64,000 bases of DNA from Sphingomonadaceae bacterium 3R27C6 (GTDB taxonomy: Bacteria > Pseudomonadota > Alphaproteobacteria > Sphingomonadales > Sphingomonadaceae). The notes under the pieces were generated by a model that saw only the letters and a program-made list of their open reading frames with translations, was not told the DNA's origin and did no database searches. The translations under genes and the position numbers were made by a program. Location: NCBI GenBank assembly GCA_005503215.1, contig SCNS01000013.1, positions 1 to 64,000 of the forward strand, read 5' to 3'. Each line of letters starts with the position of its first letter. Within the stretch, counting starts at the first letter, position 1. Below are positions 42,482-51,223 of this stretch, piece after piece.

Positions 42482-44508
42482 AGCTCGATGCCGTCCTCGG
42501 GATCGAGCGACGCCTGCCGGGCCACGCGCTGCATCTGGCGGCGCACCGTCGCCTGCCGCGCCGCATCGCTATCGGGGTCCGGCTCGTCCAGCTCGAACTC
42601 GTTGGCGGGCGCGGGCCGGGGCGTCGGCGCGATGTCGATGTGGGGCTCCAGCGCCGGCTCGCGGCGCAGGTCCCCGTTCGCGGCATCGTCCTCAGCACCC
42701 GCCTTCTTGGCGGCCTTTTTCTTCATCGGCTTCTTGGGCGATTCATGCTCGATCGGCTCGGGCATCGGCGGCGCCTCGATCGGCGCCAGGCCGCTCCAGT
42801 CGTCGGGGCGCGGCGGGCCGCCTCCGACATTCATGTCAGGCGGCGACATCACCCGCTGCGTGAACCGCCGGTCCTTGAAGTAGCGGGCCTTCTTTGCCCG
42901 GATCGGCGGGATGCCCGCGACCATGACGATCTCGTCGTCGGGCGGTAGCTGCATGATCTCGCCGGGGGTGAGGAGTTGGCGGGCGGTCTCAGAGCGCGAC
43001 ACCATCAAATGCCCGAGCCAGGGCGAAAGCCGGTGGCCGGCGTAGTTCTTCATCGCCCGCATCTCGGTCGCGGTGCCGAGCGCGTCCGAGATGCGCTTGG
43101 CGGTGCGCTCGTCGTTGGTGGCGAAGCTCACGCGCACATGGCAATTGTCGAGGATCGCGTTGTTCGGCCCGTAAGCCTTCTCGATCTGGTTGAGGCTCTG
43201 GGCGATGAGGAAGCTCTGGATGCCGTAGCCGGCCATGAACGCCAGCGCGCTCTCGAAGAAGTCGAGTCGGCCGAGCGCCGGAAACTCGTCGAGCATCAAC
43301 AGCAGCCGGTGGCGCGATTGCCGCGCCTTCAGGTCCTCAGTGAGCCGGCGCCCGATCTGGTTGAGGATGAGGCGAATGAGCGGCTTGGTGCGTGAGATGT
43401 CGCTGGGCGGCACGACGAGGTAGAGCGTGACCGGCAGCTCGCCCTCGACCAGATCCTTGATGCGCCATTCGCAGGTGCGCGTGACCTGCGCGACGACGGG
43501 ATCGCGATAGAGGCCGAGGAACGACATGGCGGTCGAGAGCACGCCCGATCGCTCGTTGGCCGATTTGTTGAGCAGCTCGCGCGCGGCCGAGGCGACGACG
43601 GGATGGACGCCGGCCTCCCCCAAATGCGGCGTCGTCATCATCGCCCATAGCGTGCTCTCGATCGGGCGGCGGGGATCGGACAGGAAGGCGGCGACGCCCG
43701 CCAGCGTCTTGTCGGCCTCGGCGTAGAGGACATGGAGGATCGTGCCGACCAGTAGGGCATGGGAGGTCTTCTCCCAGTGGTTGCGCTTCTCCAGCGAACC
43801 TTCCGGGTCCACCAGCACGTCGGCGACGTTCTGCACGTCGCGCACTTCCCAGGCGCCCTTGCGGATTTCGAGCAGGGGGTTGTAGGCGGCCGACGCGCCG
43901 TTGGTCGGATCGAACAGCAGCACCCGCGCGTGCCGGGCGCGAAAGCCGGCGGTGAGCTGCCAATTCTCGCCCTTGATGTCATGCACGATCGCCGAGCCCG
44001 GCCAGGTGAGCAGCGTCGGCACGACCAGGCCGACGCCCTTGCCGCTCCGGGTCGGCGCGAAGCACAGCACATGCTCGGGGCCGTCGTGGCGCAGGTAGTC
44101 GCGCCCGAGCCGACCGAGCATGACGCCGCTGTCGCCCAGCAGCCCAGCGGCGGCGATCTCCCCGCGCGTCGCCCAGCGCGCCGAGCCATAGGTCTCGGCG
44201 TTCTTCAGCTCGCGCGCACGCCAGACCGACATGCCGATGGCGACGACGATCGCGGCGAACCCGCCCGACACAGCGATGAACGCGCCGGTCTGGAATATCT
44301 CCGGCGCGTAGGCGTCAAACGAAAACCACCACCAGAAGAAGGCCGGCGGCGGATAGATCGGCCAGTCGCCGAGCATGAACCAGGGCGCCCCAAGCTGGGG
44401 CTGATAGGCGAGCGCTGCGGCCGTCCATTGCGTCGCGGCCCAAATGGCTGCGAGCACGATCAGGAAGACCGTGAAGACCTGACCCCAAAGGATTTTGGTT
44501 GCCGACAT
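42478..44508 (-). CDS. traG: TraG/VirD4-type coupling protein
   Basis: The 676-residue protein has two N-terminal membrane helices (VFLIVLAAIWAATQWTAAAL and a second around residue 70), Walker A FAPTRSGKGVGLVVP, Walker B LLLMLDEFPALGRL, and the conserved GIQSFLIAQSLNQIEKAYG stretch. It brings the relaxase-DNA complex to the Trb channel. The C-terminal 120 residues are lysine- and glutamate-rich and probably disordered. Confidence 0.95.
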   Translation of the reverse strand: MSATKILWGQVFTVFLIVLAAIWAATQWTAAALAYQPQLGAPWFMLGDWPIYPPPAFFWWWFSFDAYAPEIFQTGAFIAVSGGFAAIVVAIGMSVWRARELKNAETYGSARWATRGEIAAAGLLGDSGVMLGRLGRDYLRHDGPEHVLCFAPTRSGKGVGLVVPTLLTWPGSAIVHDIKGENWQLTAGFRARHARVLLFDPTNGASAAYNPLLEIRKGAWEVRDVQNVADVLVDPEGSLEKRNHWEKTSHALLVGTILHVLYAEADKTLAGVAAFLSDPRRPIESTLWAMMTTPHLGEAGVHPVVASAARELLNKSANERSGVLSTAMSFLGLYRDPVVAQVTRTCEWRIKDLVEGELPVTLYLVVPPSDISRTKPLIRLILNQIGRRLTEDLKARQSRHRLLLMLDEFPALGRLDFFESALAFMAGYGIQSFLIAQSLNQIEKAYGPNNAILDNCHVRVSFATNDERTAKRISDALGTATEMRAMKNYAGHRLSPWLGHLMVSRSETARQLLTPGEIMQLPPDDEIVMVAGIPPIRAKKARYFKDRRFTQRVMSPPDMNVGGGPPRPDDWSGLAPIEAPPMPEPIEHESPKKPMKKKAAKKAGAEDDAANGDLRREPALEPHIDIAPTPRPAPANEFELDEPDPDSDAARQATVRRQMQRVARQASLDPEDGIEL

Positions 44509-44565
44509 GGCACCGAGGTCGATGCGTACCGGACATCAAATCAAGTCACTGTTATTGTTGAGGGA

Positions 44566-44605
44566 AGTCTAGCGTAGAAATACAGGGAGTAGCGTAGTTT
44601 AGTCT
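44566..44605 (-). promoter_or_regulatory. Repeated transfer-operon element, copy 2 (before traG)
   Basis: AGTCTAGCGTAGAAATACAG then GGAGTAGCGTAG, with GCGTAG at 44572 and 44592 (20-base spacing), matches the element at 42026-42060. It lies 60 bases before traG. On the minus strand the shared TGTAT-TCTACGC-AGACT core could contain the promoter. Confidence 0.6.
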
Positions 44606-44700
44606 GCTATGTTTTCGACGGTGATCGATTGAACGGTCCCGTATGTCGCGCGCTATCAGAGCGGACAGATCGAGAACAAGGTGCTTTACCAACCAGAATG

Positions 44701-44735
44701 GGTATGATACCCGATCCAAGTTCGGGCATCATACC
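44701..44735. promoter_or_regulatory. Palindromic operator before the MerR-like/methylase/PIN operon
   Basis: GGTATGATACCCGA (44701-44714) and TCGGGCATCATACC (44722-44735) pair at 13 of 14 positions around a 7-base spacer. It ends 14 bases before the start of the MerR-like gene and so is a good autoregulatory site for that protein. Confidence 0.65.
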
Positions 44736-44749
44736 CGAACCGGAGAAAA

Positions 44750-45274
44750 ATGGTGCGTCTAATCGGATCGCGGGATGTCCTGAAGCTGACCGGGCTTTCG
44801 GCTGATCAGCTGCGCGAATGGACCGTGCGGCGCAGGCTCATTCATCCGGACGTCCCGGCATCACGCCAGGGTCAGCAGGCTCAATTCGGCTGGCAGACAG
44901 TGCTGTTGCTCCGGCTCGCCGTCGTTATGCGCAGCCGGTTCCATGTCGAACTCCAAGTCCATCGCGACCTGCTGCTTCGCGCACGCGAGCTATTGAACGG
45001 CCGGTCCTTTCCGGGCCTGTGGAACCACCGGCTCGTTATCTTTGGACTCGATAGCTGTGCGCTGCTCGGTGGTAGCGATCCGTTGCCGGCCGACCAGGAT
45101 GCAATCCTGCTTCGGCTCAACGCCCATCTTGAGGCGCTGTCGCAGGGCTTCGGCGTCTCCGAGCCGATCGCGCAACTCCCTCTCTTTCCGGCGGTGGGAT
45201 TGCGCCGAAGCGAAGCGCCGGCTGACGCAGAGGGCGGCATCATGCTGCGCACTGCCGAAGGTGACGCGGCGTGA
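44750..45274 (+). CDS. MerR-like helix-turn-helix regulator of the methylase operon
   Basis: The 174-residue protein starts with a MerR-like winged helix: IGSRDVLKLTGLSADQLREW, then RRRLIHPDVPASRQGQQAQF and FGWQTVLLLRLAVVMRSRF. The rest has no metal-sensing cysteines and no long dimerisation helix, so it is not a classical metal sensor. The start follows a GGAGAAAA site and the 14-bp palindrome just upstream. Its stop overlaps the methylase start by four bases. It probably controls the level of the methylase and PIN protein, like the C protein of restriction-modification systems. Confidence 0.65.
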   Translation: MVRLIGSRDVLKLTGLSADQLREWTVRRRLIHPDVPASRQGQQAQFGWQTVLLLRLAVVMRSRFHVELQVHRDLLLRARELLNGRSFPGLWNHRLVIFGLDSCALLGGSDPLPADQDAILLRLNAHLEALSQGFGVSEPIAQLPLFPAVGLRRSEAPADAEGGIMLRTAEGDAA

Positions 45275-47778
45275 CCGCGCTCGCCAGAATCGAAGCGGGA
45301 CTGCGTGCGATCGGCTATCGACCGGAATCGCTCATCCACGACTATAGCTTCGCCGATGTGCTGTCGGAGGCGGGCGAGGAACAGTGCGTCGCACTTGCCG
45401 CGTTCACACAAGTTCCCGAATCCTATCGCTCGGCCGCCTTTGGCGTGATTACCGGCACGCACGATGCGGACGCCGTGCTACGCCGCCGGGCGCTCGGTGC
45501 GCCGATCTTGTTCTCGATCAGCCCTGAAGATGTCGGGGTCTGGCGGGTCGGCGCGGAAGGCAAGCCACGTCTGAGCGAACGGGTTCCGCTCGACCAGCTG
45601 GACGCGCTGTTCGAGCGCAATGCCGACAATTGGAACCCACACGCGGTTCACCGCGCCAAGTCGCTGGCCCAGACCCAGACGGCCTATCAGCTCGACTTCG
45701 TCGATCTGGGACTGATGCCGGCGATCGAACATGAGATCGAAGTGAAGCTCGATCGGCTGCTCGGCGAAGTCATTGCCCAACTGCTGTCCGGGATCGACGA
45801 TCCGCAACGCGAAGAAGCGGTTTTCCGCACCACCTTCAGGCTCCTTGCCGCCAAAATCCTGATCGATCGCCAGCATCCTGACGCGACATCATGGACCCAT
45901 GCGCCGGTGCGCGATGTGCTCGCCGGCATCGAGACCTATTATCATCTCGATCATATGCTGCGGCCCGCGGTCGATGCCCTTCCGTCGTCGGCCGTGGAGA
46001 CTGCATGGACGACGCTTCGCGGCGCCATCACCTTCCGGAACATTTCGTCGGACAGTTTGGCATTCGTTTACGAAAACACGCTGGTGACGGCTGACACGCG
46101 CAAACGCTTCGGCACGCACTCTACCCCCAGACAAGTGGCTGAATATGTCGTTGGCCAACTCGATCTCGGCCGCTTCGATCTTGAGGACATAACGATCTAC
46201 GAGCCGTTCGCTGGCGCGGGTATGTTCCTCGTCGCGGCACTGCGGCACCTGCGCGATCAGCTTCCCGATACGCTCACCGGCGAGGAGCGGCACGCTTTTC
46301 TCGTCAAGCGGATCAGCGGTGCGGAACTCGACAGCTTCGCCTGTGAAGTCGCGACGCTATCGCTGATCCTTGCTGATTACCCCAACGCAAATGGCTGGAA
46401 AATCGCATCCAAGGACTTGTTCGAGAAAGACGCGCTTCGAGCAGATGCCGCTGGCAAGCGCATCGTCCTGTGCAACCCACCCTGGGAGGACTTCGACAGC
46501 GAAGAGCGCCAGCGCTATCCCGAGATGGCGGCAAAGTCGTTCTCGAAGCCGATGGCGGTGCTGCGGACGCTCATCGAAGCCAAGCCCCAAGCGCTGGGTT
46601 TCGTTTTGCCGCAAGGCTTTCTCCGCCAGAAGCAATATGGCGAACTGCGCCAGCTGCTCGCTGACACATATGACCGGATCGAGCTGACATCGCTTCCTGA
46701 CCGCATCTTTCAGCGTGCCGGGCTGGAGGCGGCCGTGATCATCGCCACCGGCCAGCGCGACGCTGATGCGAAGAATCTTCCGAGCCAGTTGCGCTCCGTC
46801 GAAGTCACCGACCGAGGCCGTCCGGATTTTCTCATGACGGGTAAGGTCACCACCGAGCGCCGCCGCACCAAGCTGGTATGTTCGGGGGACCTTTGGATTG
46901 GTGCGCTCGACGAGGTCTGGGAATATCTGGCGGACTATCCCGTGCTTGGTGGTCAAGCCGAAGTTCATCGCGGCCTTCAGTGGATCAGCCAGTCTGCCGG
47001 CTGGAGCGCAGTTCCTCGGGAGGGCTTTGCCAGAGGAATTTTCAAGCCCGCGGACTCGCTTCTTCAATTTAGTATCACCACGACCGGCTTCGTCGATATG
47101 CGCGAGGAATCCGCATATCGGTTCGGTCCACTCACGCGCGCCTGGGACAAACCCAAAATACTGGTCAACGTGGCGCGCCGGTCGCGTGGCCCCTGGCGGC
47201 TGGATGGCGCGCTAGACGCGAGCGGGCTCGTGCCGTCGCAGGCGTTCTTTGGCATCTGGCCGACCACATCAGACCTGCCAGTGGAAGCGATCGAAGCGCT
47301 GATCAACAGCCCGCTGGCGAGCGCCTTCGTCCTCGAGCGGGCCTCGAACCAGCATCTCACCAATGTTGTTATGAAGCAGCTGCCGTTGCCAAAGCGGGGC
47401 GCGCTTGGTGACGTGGTCGCCGCAGTGTGGCGCTACCGCGACGCGCTTGGCGCCGCCGCAGCCCATGCGCTACGCACGCCCGAGATCGACGAGCGGTTGG
47501 AAGGGTTGCTGATCGATATCGACGCGCAGCTCTTGAAGGCCTTCGATCTGCCTCCTCGTCTGGAGCGACGATTGCTCGAAGCGTTTCGTGGACATGAAGC
47601 TGAACGGCGTGTCGCACATACCTTCAAGGGCTGGTTCCCAGAGGACTTTACCGCCTACCTCCCGCTGCACGAATATGTCGGCCCGCTGCTACGCGAAAAC
47701 ACTGGCGCCTGGGCGCTCGAAGTCTTCACGCCGGCACCGGAGCACGAGGTTGAGCGGCTCAGGCGCTACGTCCAGTAG
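45271..47778 (+). CDS. Large N6-adenine DNA methylase (Eco57I/type IIG-like)
   Basis: The 835-residue protein has the N6-methylase core: YENTL then GTHSTPRQVAEYVV (residues about 267-294), SAM-binding EPFAGAGMF (311-319), AELDSFACEVATLSL, and catalytic NPPW (402-405) followed by GFVLPQGFLRQKQYGELRQL. The last 250 residues look like a target-recognition domain. The first 260 do not show a clear PD-(D/E)XK site, so nuclease activity cannot be assigned to this chain. The neighbouring PIN gene may supply a nuclease. It lacks the other genes of BREX or DISARM. Target sequence is unknown. Confidence 0.8.
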   Translation: MTALARIEAGLRAIGYRPESLIHDYSFADVLSEAGEEQCVALAAFTQVPESYRSAAFGVITGTHDADAVLRRRALGAPILFSISPEDVGVWRVGAEGKPRLSERVPLDQLDALFERNADNWNPHAVHRAKSLAQTQTAYQLDFVDLGLMPAIEHEIEVKLDRLLGEVIAQLLSGIDDPQREEAVFRTTFRLLAAKILIDRQHPDATSWTHAPVRDVLAGIETYYHLDHMLRPAVDALPSSAVETAWTTLRGAITFRNISSDSLAFVYENTLVTADTRKRFGTHSTPRQVAEYVVGQLDLGRFDLEDITIYEPFAGAGMFLVAALRHLRDQLPDTLTGEERHAFLVKRISGAELDSFACEVATLSLILADYPNANGWKIASKDLFEKDALRADAAGKRIVLCNPPWEDFDSEERQRYPEMAAKSFSKPMAVLRTLIEAKPQALGFVLPQGFLRQKQYGELRQLLADTYDRIELTSLPDRIFQRAGLEAAVIIATGQRDADAKNLPSQLRSVEVTDRGRPDFLMTGKVTTERRRTKLVCSGDLWIGALDEVWEYLADYPVLGGQAEVHRGLQWISQSAGWSAVPREGFARGIFKPADSLLQFSITTTGFVDMREESAYRFGPLTRAWDKPKILVNVARRSRGPWRLDGALDASGLVPSQAFFGIWPTTSDLPVEAIEALINSPLASAFVLERASNQHLTNVVMKQLPLPKRGALGDVVAAVWRYRDALGAAAAHALRTPEIDERLEGLLIDIDAQLLKAFDLPPRLERRLLEAFRGHEAERRVAHTFKGWFPEDFTAYLPLHEYVGPLLRENTGAWALEVFTPAPEHEVERLRRYVQ

Positions 47779-47781
47779 CGG

Positions 47782-48279
47782 ATGGACACCTATCTGCTCG
47801 ATACGAACCTTGTGTCCGTGCTCTATGACGCGCGGAGGCCCAATCATATCGCCGTCCGCCAGGCAGTCGCCGACTTACCGGCGCAAGCCGCGCAGCTCGT
47901 ATCGGTAGTAACGGTCGGCGAGCTCAGGTTCGGGTTAGCGCTCGCGCGCGCCGCAAGCCAGCCGCTCACGCACATTGAAGCGTGCCTCGTCAGCACCGAG
48001 GCACACCCGTTGGCCGAAGTCACACGGCACACGGCAGATGCCTTCGCGACCGTTAAATCGAGCGTCGCGCTGGCGCGGATCGACATCAGGCGCCGTATTC
48101 CACGCTGGGTCGAGGCCTGGACCGATCGTGTGAGCGGCCAGCTTCTGCAGATCGATGAGAATGATCTCTGGATTGCGGCACAAGCGCTTGAACGAAACTA
48201 TGTCGTCGTCACCTCCGACCGGGATTTCACTCAAGTGATTGCGCCGGTGGTTCCGGACCTTCGCGTTCTTCTCGTCTGA
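47782..48279 (+). CDS. PIN-domain nuclease (VapC-like)
   Basis: The 165-residue protein carries the four acidic PIN residues: D7 in YLLDTNL, E47 in TVGELRFG, D128 in DENDLWIAAQAL, and D146/D148 in TSDRDF. These coordinate the metal in VapC-type ribonucleases. No VapB-like antitoxin gene is beside it. Instead it follows the methylase stop by 3 bases, so it belongs to the MerR-like/methylase operon. It could be the toxic arm of that module or a restriction effector. It converges on the relaxase gene. Confidence 0.82.
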   Translation: MDTYLLDTNLVSVLYDARRPNHIAVRQAVADLPAQAAQLVSVVTVGELRFGLALARAASQPLTHIEACLVSTEAHPLAEVTRHTADAFATVKSSVALARIDIRRRIPRWVEAWTDRVSGQLLQIDENDLWIAAQALERNYVVVTSDRDFTQVIAPVVPDLRVLLV

Positions 48280-48327
48280 GCGACTCCTTCTTTTGCTTCA
48301 GCTCGCTCTCGGCCCCAAACCCTTCCG

Positions 48328-50058
48328 CTAAAGGCCCAGCCCTCGGCCGCGCCCGAACGACCAATCTACCCCGCCGCCCGTACGCATGACGCCGGAGATG
48401 TGCTTGCCGATCTGGCGGTCGAGCGAGGGCGACCAGGGCACGAGCTGGAAGCTCAGGCCATTGTCGATCATGGCGAAGCGCCCCGAGGCGAGCGTGATCC
48501 GCTGGCGCACCGTGCCCGCGACATACTCCCCGGCCTTGGACGGCGCGTGCGGCTGGCCGATCTCGGCCGACAAGTCCTTGGCGGCCGCGTCCAGCTCGCG
48601 GCGGCGGAGCGTGTCGAGCAGGTTGCGCGCGAAGATGATCCGCTGTCCCTGCCGCCGCGCGAGCCCCTCGTCGGCGAGATGCTCGGCGCGGGCCTCCATC
48701 GCGGCGCGCACTTCGGTCCCGAACCCGCCGCCGAGATCATGGCCGTCGCCTGACAGGTTGCGCCGGTCGAGCCAGGTCGCACCCGGCGCGCGGACCTGCG
48801 CCTCAAGGTCCATGTCGGAGCGCACGGCCAGCGCCACCCGCTGCCGGCCTTTCCGGTCCTCGAAGCGGCGCAGCTCGACGATCGCGCCGGGCCGGCAATC
48901 GCCGGTCGCCTCGATGTCGGGAAGCTGGACATGGTGGGTGCGGCCGTCGATCCCGTCCACGATCGCATAGGCTTTGCCGGTCAGCTCGTCATGCAGGCCG
49001 CGATCGACCAGCCGGCCGATAACGGGCTGAGCGGGATCGGCGTCGAGGACATAGCTGCCGGCGCCCCGGTCGATGCCGCGGTCGCTCATCGCCTTGTGCA
49101 TTCGCTTGATGATGTCGTCGCGCTCGCCGAGTTCGCGCAGCGCCGCCTGGGCATCGCCGGCCAACGTCCACTGGCCGGGCGCGATCTCGCTGGCGAGGCC
49201 GAGCCGCTCCAGCTTGCGCAGCCGTCCCATCCTCAGCACATGGTCGCCGTCCGGCCGGACGCTGGGCTCGGGCGCCATGTCGATCAGGCCGTTGCGCTGC
49301 ATGGTCCGCGACAGGTCGCGGTCGATCTCGGTCCAGCGCTCGGCTTCGATCTGCCGCTCCAGCGATTGCCGGATTTCAAGGTCGGTGCGCGGGCCGAGTT
49401 CTTGGGTGACGATCTCGCGCGCCTGCGCCCGCATCCCTTCGCGGATATAGTCGCGCGAGATGATGAGGTTCTGCCCGTCCTCGCCGACGCCCCGCACTAT
49501 GATGTGGATGTGGGGATTGTCGGTGTTCCAGTGCTCGACGGCCCGCCAGTCCAGGCGGGTGCCGAGATCCTTTTCCATGCGGGTCATCAGCTCGCGGGTG
49601 AAACCCTTGAGGTCGCGCATCTGCTCGGCATCCTCGGGCGAGACGATGAACCGGAAATGATGCCGGTCGTCCTCGCAGCGGGCGGCGAACTCGTTGCGGT
49701 CGAGGCCGTCTGCGTCGGCGCCGAACAGCACGCCCCGCTCGCCGTCGCGGGTGACGCCATCGCGTTGCAGGTAGTTGAGATGAGCCGCGAGCGAGGCGCG
49801 GCCGCCATGCCGGACCACGCGCGCCTTGACGATGACCTGGCGCGATCGGTGGCCGAGCCGATGGGTCGCGCGGACGCTCGCCACGCGGCCCCGACCGAAG
49901 GTCGAGCGGCCCGGCGCGACGATCTGGCCGCGGCGCGAGACATGGCCGCCGGCCCGCTGCGCGGCGGCGAGCGCTTGGACGATGATCGGCAGCGCCCGCT
50001 GGCTACCGCGCGAGCGGATACGGCCTGGCCGGAGGCGGAAATCGTCGTCGCGGCTCAT
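48328..50058 (-). CDS. VirD2/TraI-type relaxase with DUF3363
   Basis: The 576-residue protein starts at ATG 50058 (RDDDFRLRPGRIRSRG). The relaxase part has HLNYLQRDGV with a candidate catalytic tyrosine, FRFIVSPEDAEQMRDLKGFT, and the HUH motif DNPHIHIIVRG. The C-terminal half is DUF3363 (AYAIVDGIDGRTHHVQLPD and GTEVRAAMEARAEHLADEGL). It nicks the ICE oriT, binds the 5' end and is led through the channel. It differs from the MobA/MobL enzyme of the left element, so the window has two unrelated relaxase types. Confidence 0.9.
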   Translation of the reverse strand: MSRDDDFRLRPGRIRSRGSQRALPIIVQALAAAQRAGGHVSRRGQIVAPGRSTFGRGRVASVRATHRLGHRSRQVIVKARVVRHGGRASLAAHLNYLQRDGVTRDGERGVLFGADADGLDRNEFAARCEDDRHHFRFIVSPEDAEQMRDLKGFTRELMTRMEKDLGTRLDWRAVEHWNTDNPHIHIIVRGVGEDGQNLIISRDYIREGMRAQAREIVTQELGPRTDLEIRQSLERQIEAERWTEIDRDLSRTMQRNGLIDMAPEPSVRPDGDHVLRMGRLRKLERLGLASEIAPGQWTLAGDAQAALRELGERDDIIKRMHKAMSDRGIDRGAGSYVLDADPAQPVIGRLVDRGLHDELTGKAYAIVDGIDGRTHHVQLPDIEATGDCRPGAIVELRRFEDRKGRQRVALAVRSDMDLEAQVRAPGATWLDRRNLSGDGHDLGGGFGTEVRAAMEARAEHLADEGLARRQGQRIIFARNLLDTLRRRELDAAAKDLSAEIGQPHAPSKAGEYVAGTVRQRITLASGRFAMIDNGLSFQLVPWSPSLDRQIGKHISGVMRTGGGVDWSFGRGRGLGL

Positions 50059-50069
50059 GCCGGGACAGG

Positions 50070-50212
50070 CCGCAATGTGCGGCAAACCCTGCGCGCTGCT
50101 GGTTTCCAGCCAGCGCCGCACAGTGCGGGATTTCCGCACACATTGCGCAGCAATGCCCGAAAGCCTTGAGAATCAAGGCCACAACCGAGGCGCAGGGGCT
50201 CCGCACATTGCC
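50070..50212. other. Candidate oriT: clustered CCGCAC inverted repeats
   Basis: The non-coding stretch between relaxase and transglycosylase holds four related sites: CCGCAATGTGCGG (50070-50082), CCGCACAGTGCGG (50116-50128, palindrome around one base), CCGCACACATTGCG (50134-50147) and CCGCACATTGCC (50201-50212). Repeats directly upstream of a relaxase gene are the usual setting for oriT. No nic consensus could be fixed by eye. Confidence 0.5.
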
Positions 50213-50317
50213 GCCCTTTATCTTGCCCTCGACCTTCCCCCTTCAGAAAGACAGCCCTGCTCCCTTCCGGCGCTGCGAAAGCCTGCGCCGAAACCCGCCA
50301 GAGCGCGCGAAAGCCGC

Positions 50318-51220
50318 TCACGGCGGAGGCCGCCCGGAAAGCGGGACGAACAGGCCGTTGGAGGGAGACGCGGCATCGGCCATGACAAGCCCGGCGCGGT
50401 CGTCGGCCGGCCCTTCCGGCGGCACCTGGGATACCGTGCGATCGGCGGATCGCGGCGCAGGCGAAACCGCGCCCGGCCGCACCGCGAACAGCGCAGCGCG
50501 GCGCCAAGCGAAGGGATCGGGCAGCGGCGCGGCGGCAAGCCGAGTGTCGTCCGAACCACCGGTGATCGACGCCAGCTTTGCGAGATAGGCGCGGGTCTCG
50601 ACGGGCAGCGGACGACCGCGCGACAGATATTCGTCGTAGCGGCCCGGCCCCGCGTTATAGGCTGCCAGCATCGCCGTCGCGTTGCCGTAGCGGTCGTGCA
50701 TCGCGCGCAGATAGGCCGCGCCCGCCATGATGTTGTCGCGCACGTCGTAGGGGTCAGCCCCAAGCCCATAGCGTGCGCGCAGGCTGGCCCATGTCGCGGG
50801 CATGATCTGCATCAGGCCCATCGCTCCGGCCGACGAAACGGCGCGGACATCGCCGTTGCTCTCGACGCGCATGACCGCCCATATCCAGCGTTCGGGGATT
50901 CCGAAGCGCCCTGCTGCGTCGGCGACATGGGCGGCATAGGGATGGCGCGCGGCCGCTCTCTCGGCGGGCGCGTCCTGCGCCCGCGCGGCGACGGGCGCAG
51001 CGCTCGGTGCGAGCAGCAGCAGGACCGCGAGCAAGGCGGCCGACACGCCCCGGCTCCGCCGCCAGCCTGCCAGCGTGCTCGCTCCGGTAAAGGGTGCGCG
51101 CGAAGCGCCGGCCGAGGGCCGCCCTTGACCTTCGCTGCGCGCGCCGGCCGGCCTGCGACCGAGCGGGACGGAGGGATGAGGCGGTCTTTCCGCGAACAGA
51201 GGGATGATCGGGGAAGGCAC
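50318..51220 (-). CDS. Lytic transglycosylase, conjugation-associated
   Basis: The 300-residue protein has a hydrophobic export segment around residues 59-80 (VSAALLAVLLLLAPSAAPVA) after a basic, proline-rich start, then an SLT domain: WIWAVMRVESNGDVRAVSS with the catalytic glutamate, AGAMGLMQIMPATWASL and AMLAAYNAGPGRYDEYL. It opens peptidoglycan for the mating channel (VirB1-like). The long N-terminal extension may mean that translation starts later. It lies 3 bases from the DUF736 gene. Confidence 0.88.
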   Translation of the reverse strand: MPSPIIPLFAERPPHPSVPLGRRPAGARSEGQGRPSAGASRAPFTGASTLAGWRRSRGVSAALLAVLLLLAPSAAPVAARAQDAPAERAAARHPYAAHVADAAGRFGIPERWIWAVMRVESNGDVRAVSSAGAMGLMQIMPATWASLRARYGLGADPYDVRDNIMAGAAYLRAMHDRYGNATAMLAAYNAGPGRYDEYLSRGRPLPVETRAYLAKLASITGGSDDTRLAAAPLPDPFAWRRAALFAVRPGAVSPAPRSADRTVSQVPPEGPADDRAGLVMADAASPSNGLFVPLSGRPPP

Positions 51221-51223
51221 TGA

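Noticed and set aside
45271-47778. BREX PglX or DISARM methylase
   Set aside because: No other BREX or DISARM genes (ATPase, phosphatase, helicase, Lon) are nearby, and the protein is shorter than PglX.
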